This document shows positions 19,179-27,500 of a DNA stretch of 32,576 nucleotides, piece by piece. The notes under the pieces were generated by a model that saw only the letters and a list, made by a program, of their open reading frames with translations, made no database searches and had not been told where the DNA came from. Position 1 is the first letter of the stretch; every line of letters starts with the position of its first letter. A program made the position numbers and the translations under genes. Source of the stretch: Myxococcaceae bacterium (lineage in GTDB: Bacteria; Myxococcota; Myxococcia; Myxococcales; Myxococcaceae); assembly GCA_019686135.1 (NCBI GenBank), contig JADGHL010000052.1, forward strand, positions 1 through 32,576, given 5' to 3'.

Positions 19179-20810
19179 ATGCTCTCTACCGCCGACGTCC
19201 TGGTCATCGCAGACGACCCTCTGCTGTCCGAAGAGCTGGTCGCTGCGCTGAGGGACGGAGGCTTTCGCACGGCGGTGCGCGAGCAGCTCCAGAACGCCTC
19301 GGAGTACGAGCTCGTCGTCGTTGCCGACCCGTCCGGTCCGGGCCGCGCGCCGGAGGTGCTTCGCGTCGCACGGGAGCACGTGCTGCCTCCGGAGGTGGTT
19401 GCCCTCATCCCGCACGGTTCGGCCGCGGTCGCGCTGGAACTGTTGCGCGCGGGGTGCGCGGACTGCCTCACCGGTCCTTTGAATCCGGAGGCGCTGGTGG
19501 AGAGCCTCACCCGTGCGCTTCAGCGCAAGCGGTGGCGCGACGAAGCCGAGCTGCAGCGGGCAGCGAACGGACTTTTCGCAGCCCGCACGCTGGATGAGCT
19601 CGTGGCGGTCCTCGTCCGCGAGGGAGCCCGCCTGTTCGGCGCGGACGAGGCATCGCTCATTCTCTCCAGCGCCGACGGGAGCCTGCGCTGCCATCGGCCC
19701 GGCGTGAACGGGCTGACCATCTCCGCCGACGGCGTGGCCGCGCGCGTGCTCGAGCGGAACGCGCCGGCCCTTCTGGATGGGCCCGCCTCCGCTCACCCCG
19801 GCTTCGAGGGCATCTTCGACAACGCGCGCGTCCGCAGCAGCCTGGTGTGTCCGATCACCGGCGACGGCGTGCGCTTCGGCGTGTTCGCGCTGAACCGGCT
19901 CGGTGACCGCCCCTTCCGGCCGGCGGCGCTGTCCCGCGCGCAGGCTCTCGCCGCGCCGCTGGCACGGGCCATCGAACACCTCCAGCGCCACAACCGGTCG
20001 GAGAACCTCGAGCGGCTGGCGGCGATGGGCGAGCTGATTGCCGGCGTGGCGCACGAGATCAATAGCCCGGTGGCGTACGCGCTCTCCAACGCCGCCTACA
20101 TCCGCGAGCACGTCCAGAAGCTCTCCCGGTTCGTCGCGCGGCTGCGGTCGGTGCCCGAGCTCGAGTTCGTCGACCGCGCCTGGAAGGAGCTCTACGGCGA
20201 GGACGAACTCGACGACCTGGTGCAGGCGACGGCGGACTGTGAGGAGGGACTCGGAAGGGTGGCGCAGCTCGTCCGTGACATGAAGATGCTCTCGCGGCGC
20301 GGGTCGCCCGGGTTCCTCGATCTGGTCAGCGTGGTGGAGGCGGTGCGCGCGGCCACCCGGGTCGCCGCCACCGAGCTGCGCTCGTGCGAGGTGCAGATCG
20401 ACGTCTCCGAGGCGCTCGTGGTGCGCGCGGATCCCGGGCAGCTCTCGCAGATCTTCATCAACCTTCTGGTCAACGCCGCGCAGGCGATGGAGGAGGCGCG
20501 TTCGCCCCGGCGGCTCATCCGCGTACTGGGCACGCCCGGCGCCGGGGGAGAGGTGGCCGTCGAGGTCACCGACTCCGGGCCGGGCATCCCGCCGCAGGTC
20601 CGCTCGCGCCTCTTCGAGCCGTTCTTCACCACCAAGCCTCCCGGCAAGGGCACCGGGTTGGGGTTGTCGCTGGCGCGGCAGATCGTCGAGCGCTTCGGCG
20701 GAAAGCTGGAGGTGGGCGACGGGCAGCCCGGCGCCACGTTCCGGATCACCTTTCCGTCACCGGACCTCGCCATCCAGGACGAGGAGGAGGAGCGGGACGA
20801 GAGTGCGTGA
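19179..20810 (+). CDS. Soluble hybrid histidine kinase: pseudo-receiver, GAF, HisKA, HATPase
   Basis: The 543-residue protein has an N-terminal receiver-like domain (5-112), a GAF sensor domain (about 122-268), a HisKA dimerisation domain with H292 in VAHEINSP, and a HATPase domain with N-box FINLLVNAAQAM (N432 and neighbours), DSGPGIP, LFEPFFTTK and GTGLGLSLA. The kinase core is intact and resembles the NtrB/ZraS type. The receiver keeps an Asp at position 50, but the conserved Lys is replaced (LTGP where LTKP is usual) and the Thr/Ser position is also not canonical, so it may be regulatory rather than a phosphate acceptor. No membrane segment is present. No response regulator gene is adjacent; the partner is unknown. 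The acidic tail ends EEEERDESA. Confidence 0.9.
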   Translation: MLSTADVLVIADDPLLSEELVAALRDGGFRTAVREQLQNASEYELVVVADPSGPGRAPEVLRVAREHVLPPEVVALIPHGSAAVALELLRAGCADCLTGPLNPEALVESLTRALQRKRWRDEAELQRAANGLFAARTLDELVAVLVREGARLFGADEASLILSSADGSLRCHRPGVNGLTISADGVAARVLERNAPALLDGPASAHPGFEGIFDNARVRSSLVCPITGDGVRFGVFALNRLGDRPFRPAALSRAQALAAPLARAIEHLQRHNRSENLERLAAMGELIAGVAHEINSPVAYALSNAAYIREHVQKLSRFVARLRSVPELEFVDRAWKELYGEDELDDLVQATADCEEGLGRVAQLVRDMKMLSRRGSPGFLDLVSVVEAVRAATRVAATELRSCEVQIDVSEALVVRADPGQLSQIFINLLVNAAQAMEEARSPRRLIRVLGTPGAGGEVAVEVTDSGPGIPPQVRSRLFEPFFTTKPPGKGTGLGLSLARQIVERFGGKLEVGDGQPGATFRITFPSPDLAIQDEEEERDESA

Positions 20811-20868
20811 GCGCGCCGCAGCTCGTGCTTCGACGTCACCGTCGCGGCGTTCTGGTTCCTGAAAAACA

Positions 20869-20902
20869 ACGAGGTGGACCGGCCCGGGCCGATCCACCTC
20901 GT
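20869..20902 (-). terminator. Strong Rho-independent terminator of the CHAP hydrolase gene
   Basis: ACGAGGTGGA (20869-20878) pairs perfectly with TCCACCTCGT (20893-20902), and the loop contains a further CGGCCC/GGGCCG stem. Read on the minus strand the hairpin is followed by TTGTTTTTC, so it terminates the leftward gene that ends at 20926. The rightward kinase transcript would meet the same stem without a T-tract. Confidence 0.8.
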
Positions 20903-20925
20903 GCACGACGTCCAAAAGCGCGGGG

Positions 20926-22467
20926 CTACTTCACCGTGCCGTAGCCGGCGACCATGCTCCAGTTCACCGGGAAGTTGCGGCGCTTGACCATGTTCCCGTT
21001 GTTGCCCTCGATGGTCTGCACCCAGGTCTGGCCGTTCTTCCGGTAGACCTTCTCCACGATACCGGTGTGCTCGGCGGGGACGCCGCTGCCCGGGTGCCAG
21101 TCGAACACGACGATGTAGCCCGGCTTCGGCTTCGTCTTCGTGAAGGTGTGGTTCTTCTTGATGTAGCTGAGCAGCGTCGGCGTGTATGGGATGTTCAGCT
21201 TCTTGCCGGCCTTCGTGTAGCACCAGCTCACGAAGTCCGCGCACCACGGCTCCGGCGGCCGGCCGAAGAACGTCGAGTACTTCTGCCGGTTGGAGCCCAT
21301 CGGAGTCTCGCGCACGCCGAGCTGCGAGCGCGCCAGCTTCAGCACCTTCGCGAGGCTCCCGCCCTCCTTCTCCTTCACCACCTTCTCGATGGCGTGGAGC
21401 GTGCCGGAGCCCACTACCCCGGTCCTCTTCAGGTGGTACTTCTTGCCGTACTTCTTCTGGAAGGCCTTCACCGCCTTCTCGGTGTTGGCGCTGAAGTAGC
21501 CGTCCACCTTCCCGACCTTGTAGCCGAGCTTCTTGAGCAGCTTCTCCGTCCGCTTCACGGAGCCGGAGATCTCCCCTTCGCGCTGCGCCGGCGAGGTCGC
21601 GCTCTTCGCGGCGAAGAACGAATTCTTCAGCTTCGACCAGGTCCTCTCGTCGACGCGGCCGGTGACCGGCAGCTTCGCGTGCTGCTGGAAGGCGCGGACC
21701 GCCGCCTCGGTGCGGGTGCCGAACCGGCCGTCCTGCGCGCCCAGCTCGTAGCCCGCCGCCTCCAGGTGCTTCTGCAGCCAGTTCACCGAGCGGCCCTTCG
21801 CGCCCAGGCCGATCCCGCCGAGCTTCGCCTGCTTCTTCGCCGCCTTCGCCACCGCGGTGTCGAGCGCCTGGTGCTTCTTGATGCCCTTCGCGCTGGTCAC
21901 CTCACGGCGGCGGCGCGGCGCGTGGTCGTAGCTGGCGGCGGCTTTGGAGATCTCCTTGTAGACGTTCTGGCCGATCGTCTTGATGCCGTCCTTCACCTGG
22001 TGATCGGCGCGGGCGTAGCGCTGGATCGCCTTCTGGGTGTCCTTGTCGAACACCCCGTCGACCTCGCTCTGCTTGAGGAAGCCCAGCTTGGCCAGCTTCG
22101 CCTCGGCGGCGCGGACGTCGCTGCCGTTCTGGCCGATGCGGGCGTTGGTCTTGAACCCGTCCTTGACGAAGAGGTTGGTGCTCTTGAGCGCCTTCAGCGT
22201 GGCGCGGTCCAGCGCGCCGGTCACCTTCAGCTTCTTCGCCTTTTGGAACGCCTGCAGCGCGAGCTGGGTCGCATCGTCGAAGGTTCCGGAGATCTTCCCT
22301 TTGTACAGGCCGGTGCCCTTGAGCTGGCGCTGGAGCGCTTCGACCGCGCGGCCGGTGTCGCCAAGGTCGAGGACGTTCGTGGAGGAGGCGCGCTTGTCCA
22401 GCATCTTCAGGTCGGCCTTCACGGCTTTGGCCTGCTTCGGCAGCACGCGATGGGTCTGGATGGACAT
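20926..22467 (-). CDS. CHAP-domain hydrolase with four peptidoglycan-binding repeats
   Basis: The 513-residue, Lys-rich protein has four peptidoglycan-binding-1 repeats at about 35-95, 112-172, 218-283 and 300-362, then a CHAP domain (about 372-513). The likely catalytic residues are C409 in PEPWCADFVSWC, H467 in AEHTGIVEKV and a polar residue near E487. CHAP enzymes cut amide bonds in peptidoglycan. No signal peptide or membrane segment is present, so export would need lysis, a dedicated secretion machine or a non-classical route; this could equally be a phage-type lysin. ATG 22467 follows AGGGGA at good distance. The gene stands alone, with a strong terminator behind it and two palindromic repeats in front. 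Cell-wall hydrolase is a firm call; its target is unknown. Confidence 0.9.
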   Translation of the reverse strand: MSIQTHRVLPKQAKAVKADLKMLDKRASSTNVLDLGDTGRAVEALQRQLKGTGLYKGKISGTFDDATQLALQAFQKAKKLKVTGALDRATLKALKSTNLFVKDGFKTNARIGQNGSDVRAAEAKLAKLGFLKQSEVDGVFDKDTQKAIQRYARADHQVKDGIKTIGQNVYKEISKAAASYDHAPRRRREVTSAKGIKKHQALDTAVAKAAKKQAKLGGIGLGAKGRSVNWLQKHLEAAGYELGAQDGRFGTRTEAAVRAFQQHAKLPVTGRVDERTWSKLKNSFFAAKSATSPAQREGEISGSVKRTEKLLKKLGYKVGKVDGYFSANTEKAVKAFQKKYGKKYHLKRTGVVGSGTLHAIEKVVKEKEGGSLAKVLKLARSQLGVRETPMGSNRQKYSTFFGRPPEPWCADFVSWCYTKAGKKLNIPYTPTLLSYIKKNHTFTKTKPKPGYIVVFDWHPGSGVPAEHTGIVEKVYRKNGQTWVQTIEGNNGNMVKRRNFPVNWSMVAGYGTVK

Positions 22468-22570
22468 GGTTGATTCCCCTGCTCCCGCGCTGGCGCGGGC
22501 AATGGCGATGACGCAGATCAGCGCTCACATTTTCGGGAGGCGCGGAGGGCTGTTTCCAGACTCATGGAGG

Positions 22571-22596
22571 AGACACCTGGGTGTCTTTTCGAGGAG
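22571..22596. repeat. Palindromic intergenic element, copy 1
   Basis: AGACACC and GGTGTCT form a perfect 7-bp inverted repeat around TG (22571-22586), followed by TTT and CGAGGAG (22590-22596). A related element lies 88 bases downstream with the same order of motifs. It may be an operator or a member of a dispersed intergenic repeat family. Confidence 0.5.
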
Positions 22597-22659
22597 ACAG
22601 CCCGTAGTCCCATCTCCGCTGGGGAACGCGGCGATCGCGGGCGCGATGTCGCGGATGAG

Positions 22660-22685
22660 GACACCCCCGGTGTCACCCCGAGGAG
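22660..22685. repeat. Palindromic intergenic element, copy 2
   Basis: GACACC and GGTGTC form a 6-bp inverted repeat around CCC (22660-22674), followed by ACCC and CGAGGAG (22679-22685). It shares both the palindrome core and the CGAGGAG tail with copy 1, while the spacer bases differ, which points to conserved function or common origin. Confidence 0.5.
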
Positions 22686-22827
22686 TCGCCCGGTCGGCTC
22701 GCGGGTGCGCATTTTCCGAAGGAATTTCCAGCCGATTTCCGGCCGCGGATCAGCAGGACGCGAACACGTTCCCCGGCACCTACGCGTGAGATGGGGCCGA
22801 GACGATTCGCCGTGTCAGGGGCCGCGC

Positions 22828-23102
22828 ATGCTTGAGACCTTCTTCTTGATCTCGTTCGGCCGGAGGCTGGCGCAGCTCGCCTCCGGGAAGGGGCGGTCCC
22901 GGGGTGGGCGGCGCTCGGCGTGGGCTTCTGGATCGGTGGCGAGTTCATGGCGTTCATCGTCGGCGCGTTGCTAGGCGCGCAGCAGTTCGGCGCCTCCGGG
23001 ATAGCGATCTTCATGGCGATCGCCGGCGCGGTGGTCTCGTACCTGGTGGCGAATGCGCTGCCGCCGGTGACCGGGCCCGCCCCGTCGGTCCCGCCGGCCT
23101 AG
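22828..23102 (+). pseudogene. Small membrane protein gene with a one-base frame disruption
   Basis: ATG 22828 follows AGGGG at good distance. The first 25 codons (MLETFFLISFGRRLAQLASG then KGRSR) and the sequence from 22905 on (WAALGVGFWIGGEFMAF...) read as one typical small bacterial membrane protein with two hydrophobic segments, but they are in different frames. Stepping back one base at 22902-22905 restores KGRSRGWAALG and a 91-residue product ending in a Pro-rich tail. The site is a GGGG run, with no classical slippery heptamer, so a one-base deletion (in the genome or in the sequencing) is the simplest reading. The stop overlaps the stop of the convergent small gene. The family is one I recognise only as an uncharacterised small membrane protein. 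Confidence 0.6.
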
Positions 23103-23521
23103 AGCTCCGACGCGTCGGACGACGGCGCCCCGTGCGCCAAGTACTGGATGATCGCGTAGCCGATCAGCAGGCCGACGCCCGCGAGCACGATCGCGATCGC
23201 ATCCAGCATGCGCCCATTCCTTGCGCTGGCCGGTGACGGCGATCCGGACCAGATCGACGATCGCCATCACCGCCGGGGGCGACCGCGAACGGCGTGCACC
23301 GTGGCCCGATGAAGGAGGCGATCCCCGCGGCGATGGACAACCAGCTCCCGCCGAAGAGCGGCATCCGGCGCGAGCAGGCCGGGCAGCCCGAGCGCGACGT
23401 CGCACTCGAAGCAGTCGCACTCGAAGCAGAGGTACCGCCCGCATGGGTCCCATATCCGGTGCGCCTGCCGGACTGGGTGGTCCGGGCACACCGCGCCAGC
23501 CGCCTGGACGTCTGGGAACAT
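23099..23521 (-). pseudogene. Zinc-ribbon plus membrane-domain gene split over three frames
   Basis: Read leftwards from ATG 23521, the first frame gives CPDHPVRQAHRI and CGRYLCFECD, a zinc-ribbon start. A +1 step near 23390 leads to SGCPACSRRM, GSWLSIAAGIASFIG and CTPFAV; another near 23261 leads to VMAIVDLVRIAVTGQRKEWA; a third near 23210 returns to the first frame and gives MLDAIAIVLAGVGLLIGYAI to the stop. Joined, they make a ~140-residue protein with Cys-rich head and two hydrophobic hairpins, similar in plan to DUF4190-type proteins. Each piece keeps high third-position G/C. One expected Cys is Trp (RIWDPCG), and a 15-bp tandem duplication (23399-23428) repeats CFECD. Decay is likely, although the last 36-codon piece has AAGGA before its ATG and could be translated alone. 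Confidence 0.55.
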
Positions 23522-23606
23522 TCCGGCCGGAGCCTAGCCCAACGCAGAAAGAGCCCCGGGCGCTTGTCAGGAATTTCCCCTTCGCGACGTCCGTGCGCGT
23601 GCCGTG

Positions 23607-24308
23607 ATGCCCCTCGCCCGCTACACCCCTCCCATGCGCACCGCGTTCGCACACCAGAGCGAGGAAGAGCTCTTCGCGGAAATCCTCCGCCGCCGCGCCA
23701 TGCGCGAGGAGTACCGCACCGCGCTCGGCGAGCTCGTCGGGCGGTGGAGGGAGCCTGCGCGCACCGTGGTGCGCCGCATCCAGGGCAGCTACATGAGAGG
23801 TGCTCCCGAGGAGGCGGACGACGTCTTCCAGGAGGCGGTGGGCAAGCTCATCGCCCGCGGGCTGGACCAGTTCCGCGGCCTGTCCGAGCACAACGCGGGC
23901 AAGGCGGCCTCGCCGAAGACCTTCTTCCTCCGCATCGTGAAGCACGTCGCGATCGACCGCTACCGCCGGTCGCGCGAGGAGCTCGACGCCACGCCGCCCG
24001 GCGCCGACGACCAGTCGCCCGAGCACACTCCGCACGAGGTCGCGCAGGCCATCGCGCACGCGCAGCGCAAGGCAGAGCGGGAGGAGGCGATCGAGGAGTA
24101 CTGGATCGCCTTCGAGCGGCTGCGTCGTGAGCACCCGAACGAGGCGCAGGCCTGGGACCTCTACCACCACCAGGACGTGGAGGATCATGCCCAGGTCGCG
24201 CGGCTGCTCCAGATCTCCGTGGCCAACTCCTACAAGCGCGTCAGCCGCGCCCACGCGTGGTTGAAGCTGTACCTGCTGGAGCGCCGCGGTGAGGAGGAGT
24301 GGTCATGA
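23607..24308 (+). CDS. ECF-like RNA polymerase sigma factor
   Basis: The product has 233 residues from ATG 23607; GTG 23604 or ATG 23634 are alternatives and none has a good ribosome binding site. A sigma-2-like region spans about 50-125, with EEADDVFQEAVGKLI and FFLRIVKHVAIDRYRR (the -10-binding helix). A sigma-4-like region spans about 165-228, with the helix-turn-helix VARLLQISVANSYKRVSRAH. The spacer is long and charged, and the first ~45 residues are an extra helical extension. The stop overlaps the start of the next gene (ATGA), which encodes a protein with two zinc anti-sigma motifs, so this is very likely a sigma/anti-sigma pair. Target promoters are unknown. Confidence 0.82.
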   Translation: MPLARYTPPMRTAFAHQSEEELFAEILRRRAMREEYRTALGELVGRWREPARTVVRRIQGSYMRGAPEEADDVFQEAVGKLIARGLDQFRGLSEHNAGKAASPKTFFLRIVKHVAIDRYRRSREELDATPPGADDQSPEHTPHEVAQAIAHAQRKAEREEAIEEYWIAFERLRREHPNEAQAWDLYHHQDVEDHAQVARLLQISVANSYKRVSRAHAWLKLYLLERRGEEEWS

Positions 24309-25525
24309 TCGACAGCGACGTCCGCGTCCGCATCCAGCGCCGTCTCGAGGAACTCGTGCACCTCGAGGCGGCGGCGGGCGCGGGTTCCATCTGTGACGCC
24401 GAAGGCGCCGCGCGCGCGCTCCTGTGTGCGGGGGACCTGCTCCGGCGCCGGGGCCTTCTGGGGGACCACCGCGAGGTGGTGGAGCGCCTGTTGCGCAAGG
24501 TCTCCTCCGCCGGCGTCGCGGCGTTCGCGCGGAGCGTCGATCTGGATGCGCTGGAGACGCGGCTGAGGCGCGCCGCCGAAGAAGCGGTGGAGGCCACGCT
24601 CCCCGAATCCCCCGAGGACGCGGGCACCTGGGCGGCGTGGGCCGCCGAAGGCCTGGAGGAACGCGATGCGCTCGAGTCGCAGCTGTGGGCGCTCGAGGCG
24701 CGCGAGGTGCTCGGCTTCGAAGGCGACCGCTCCGCCCGCGAACGGTTGAAGGCCGCCGTCGCCGCGCAGGACCGCGCGCTGCGCGGATCCGCCCGCTGGT
24801 GGGTGGGGCTGAACGACCTGCGCCGCGCCGAACGCGACGCGCTGGACCCAATGGCCCGCGCGGCTGCCTGGTGGTACGTCGACCGCGCCGACTGTGACGA
24901 CCTTCTGCCGCTTCTGGCCGGTGAGCTCACCCACAGCGCGCACGCGGAGCGTTGTCCGGATTGTCAGCGCGACCTCGACGTCGTCCGCACGGCCAATCAG
25001 CCTCGCCCCCGTCACCTCTCCGAAGACGAGCTCTGGCGGTACGACCTCGGCACGCTCTCGCGGCAGGAGCGCGCCCTGGTGGACGCGCACGTGCGTATCT
25101 GCCTCGAGTGTTCCCGCGCGCTCGCCGCGCTCGAGGAGGGAGAGGAGGCGATTCGCGAGTTGACCGCCACCGCCACGCCGAAGACCGACATTCCCTTCGG
25201 CACCGTCATCGAGCTGCCGACCGCGCGGAATCGACCGCAGAACGACGAGCCGGAAGTCCTGGCGACCCACGCCGACTTCCGGCTCCTGCTTTTCCGGCGC
25301 GGTCCGCGCGCGAAGCTGGTGGTGCAGGAAGCATCTCCCGGCCGCGTCGCCGCCGCTGCCGTGTTTCTCCCCACCCGGCCGGACCGCGCGCTCTCCGCCC
25401 GCCCCGGCCCGGACGGCTTCGAGGTGGAGCTGCCCGGAGCGCTCCGGGCACACGGGGCGGCGCGCGTGCGCGTGCAGCTCGGTGGCCCGGCGCGCGCCGT
25501 GGAGCACGACGTCCCGCTGGCGTGA
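24305..25525 (+). CDS. Putative soluble anti-sigma factor with two HX3CX2C motifs
   Basis: The 406-residue protein starts at ATG 24305 after GAGGAG and overlaps the sigma gene by 4 bp. The N-terminal ~200 residues are helical and unassigned. Two copies of the zinc anti-sigma (ZAS) pattern HX3CX2C follow: H213-C217-C220 (HAERCPDC) and H262-C266-C269 (HVRICLEC); the second sits in the usual ZAS helix context (LWRYDLGTLSRQE before it). The C-terminal ~110 residues look like a beta-rich domain. There is no transmembrane helix, so it would act in the cytoplasm, unlike membrane ZAS proteins. A soluble zinc-redox or protein-bound switch is possible. The pairing with the sigma gene makes the anti-sigma role probable, though unproved. 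Confidence 0.75.
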   Translation: MIDSDVRVRIQRRLEELVHLEAAAGAGSICDAEGAARALLCAGDLLRRRGLLGDHREVVERLLRKVSSAGVAAFARSVDLDALETRLRRAAEEAVEATLPESPEDAGTWAAWAAEGLEERDALESQLWALEAREVLGFEGDRSARERLKAAVAAQDRALRGSARWWVGLNDLRRAERDALDPMARAAAWWYVDRADCDDLLPLLAGELTHSAHAERCPDCQRDLDVVRTANQPRPRHLSEDELWRYDLGTLSRQERALVDAHVRICLECSRALAALEEGEEAIRELTATATPKTDIPFGTVIELPTARNRPQNDEPEVLATHADFRLLLFRRGPRAKLVVQEASPGRVAAAAVFLPTRPDRALSARPGPDGFEVELPGALRAHGAARVRVQLGGPARAVEHDVPLA

Positions 25526-25619
25526 CGCTCCTTTTGGCCGCCCGTTGTCCGGCCCGGAGAGCAGCCGCAGACATCACCGCCGCCGCACGCTGCGCATCGA
25601 TCCTCCGTAAGGAGCTCGG

Positions 25620-27500
25620 ATGCAGCCGGACCCGCCCACCCGAATCAAGGACTACGCCGCCATCGGCGACGGCCGCTCGGTCGCGCTGGTGTCGAGCGCC
25701 GGGTCGATCGACTGGCTTTGCTGGCCGCGCTTCGACAGCCCGACGCTCTTCGCGCGCCTGTTGAGCCCCGATGCGGGGAGCTGGTCGTTGACCCCAGTCG
25801 GCGCCTTCCGCAGCACCCGGCGGTACCTTGAAGACACGAACGTCCTCGAGACGCGGTTCGACACGCCCGGCGGCGTCGCGGTGCTCACCGACTTCATGCC
25901 GGTGGCGAGCGAACAACAGAAGCGTCGGGAGCTGTGGCCCGAGTACGCGCTGATGCGCACGGTGCGCTGCGAACGTGGAGCGGTCCACATCTGCTTCCGC
26001 TTCGACCCGCGCCCCGGCTATGCGCGCGAGCGGCTGCGGATCCGTGAGCACGGCGCATACGCGCTGCGGATCGAAACCGGGCAGGGGCTCTTGACGCTGC
26101 AGGGCACCGAGCGCGCCTGCACGCGGCGTTCGCCCGACGGAGAGGTGGCCGCGGAGGCCTGCTTCCGGCTCCGGGCCGGCGAACGCGCGACATTCCTTCT
26201 AACGCTCTCCACCGAGGCGCCCGCGGTGCTGCCGCCGCCGGACCGCTGGTGCCATGTGGCGCTGGAGTCCTCCACCTCGTTCTGGAGAGCCTGGGCGGCG
26301 CGTGCGCGGTACGACGGGCCGCATCGTGACCGGGTGATCCGCAGCGCGCTCGCGCTCAAGCTGCTCTTCTTCGCTCCCAGCGGCGCGGTGGTGGCGGCGC
26401 CGACGACGTCGTTGCCCGAGCGCCCCGGCGGCGACTGGAACTGGGACTACCGCTTCGCCTGGCTGCGCGACGCCGCGTTGACGGTGCGCGCGCTGGTGGG
26501 GCTCGGGTATGTCGAGGAGGCGAACGCGTTCGTCTCGTGGCTGTTGCACACGACCCGTCTGACGCGTCCGGAGCTGCGCGTGCTGTACGACGTGTTCGGG
26601 CGGCCACCTCCGCAGGAACAGCGGCTGTCGGGTTGGAGCGGCTTCGCGCACTCACGCCCGGTGCGCATCCACAACGCCGCCGGCGGGCAACTGCAGTTGG
26701 ACGTCTACGGTGAGGTCATCGACGCGGTGACGCAGATGGTCCGGCTCGGCGCGACGCTCGATGGCGAGACGCGGTCGCTCCTCGGGGACTTCGGGCGCTT
26801 CGTCACCCGCAACTGGCAGCAGCCGGACCATGGGATCTGGGAGCTGCGCGGGGCGCCGCAGCACTACACGCACTCGAAGGTGCTGTGCTGGGTCGCGCTG
26901 GCGCGGCTGTGCGAGATGTGCCTGGGCGGCGCGTATCCGAAGGCACACCTTGCGGAGTGGATGGAGGAGCGCGATCGGATCGCCGCGACCATCCGCGCGC
27001 GCGCCTGGAGCGAACGGCGAAGGGCGTACACGGAACGGTTCGGCGGCGAGGACCTCGACGCGAGCGTCTTGCTCATGAGCTGGTACGGCTTCGAGCCGGC
27101 GACCACGTGGCGGATGCGCGCCACCGGCCAGAGGATCCTCGAGGCCCTCTCGCCGGGGCCGGGGCTTCTGTACCGCAGCGACTTCGGGCGGCGGATGCGG
27201 GAGGGGACCTTCGGCATCTGCGCCTTCTGGATGGCGGAGTTCCTCGCGCGCGGCGGTGGCACGCTCGAGGCGGCGCGGGCGTTCTTCGAGGCGGCGGCGC
27301 AGAAGGCCAACGACGTCGGGCTCCACGGCGAGGAGGTGGACCCGGCCACAGGCGAAGCGCTGGGCAACTTCCCGCAGGCGTTCACGCACGTCGGGTTGAT
27401 CGACGCGGCGATCGCGCTCGAGCAGCGCGCGGCGAAGGAGGGGAGGCGGCCGATCCCGCCCTCCGAGCGGCCGCCGCACTGGACGGAGGTGCGGGTATGA
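25620..27500 (+). CDS. Glycoside hydrolase family 15 enzyme (glucoamylase/trehalase-like)
   Basis: The 626-residue protein has the bacterial GH15 plan: a beta-sandwich N-terminal domain (about 1-245) that begins with IKDYAAIGDGRSVALVSSAG, and an (alpha/alpha)6 barrel (about 250-610). Catalytic residues are expected at E408 in HGIWELRG (acid) and E571 in HGEEVDP (base); NWDYRFAWLRDA is the family's substrate-pocket signature. It inverts alpha-glucosidic bonds; whether it prefers trehalose or maltodextrins cannot be told. There is no signal peptide, so cytoplasmic trehalose or glycogen breakdown is likely. ATG 25620 follows AAGGAG. The stop overlaps the start of a membrane-protein gene (ATGA). 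Confidence 0.93.
   Translation: MQPDPPTRIKDYAAIGDGRSVALVSSAGSIDWLCWPRFDSPTLFARLLSPDAGSWSLTPVGAFRSTRRYLEDTNVLETRFDTPGGVAVLTDFMPVASEQQKRRELWPEYALMRTVRCERGAVHICFRFDPRPGYARERLRIREHGAYALRIETGQGLLTLQGTERACTRRSPDGEVAAEACFRLRAGERATFLLTLSTEAPAVLPPPDRWCHVALESSTSFWRAWAARARYDGPHRDRVIRSALALKLLFFAPSGAVVAAPTTSLPERPGGDWNWDYRFAWLRDAALTVRALVGLGYVEEANAFVSWLLHTTRLTRPELRVLYDVFGRPPPQEQRLSGWSGFAHSRPVRIHNAAGGQLQLDVYGEVIDAVTQMVRLGATLDGETRSLLGDFGRFVTRNWQQPDHGIWELRGAPQHYTHSKVLCWVALARLCEMCLGGAYPKAHLAEWMEERDRIAATIRARAWSERRRAYTERFGGEDLDASVLLMSWYGFEPATTWRMRATGQRILEALSPGPGLLYRSDFGRRMREGTFGICAFWMAEFLARGGGTLEAARAFFEAAAQKANDVGLHGEEVDPATGEALGNFPQAFTHVGLIDAAIALEQRAAKEGRRPIPPSERPPHWTEVRV

Larger units (their letters stand above)
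22468..22827. other. 360-base non-coding stretch between divergent genes
   Basis: This region separates the leftward CHAP gene from a rightward small membrane-protein gene and should contain both promoters. It holds a short GC hairpin beside the CHAP start (CCCGCGC / GCGCGGG near 22483-22499) and two related palindromic elements near 22571 and 22660. Open frames crossing it have no recognisable content. Confidence 0.5.

Noticed and set aside
22900-22906. Programmed -1 frameshift site
   Set aside because: The codon phase does not fit an X XXY YYZ slippery heptamer and no downstream structure was evident; a plain indel is simpler.
23106-23119. 14-bp palindrome TCCGACGCGTCGGA as an operator or terminator
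   Set aside because: It lies inside the last codons of the leftward small gene and has no T-tract, so coding constraint or chance explains it well enough.
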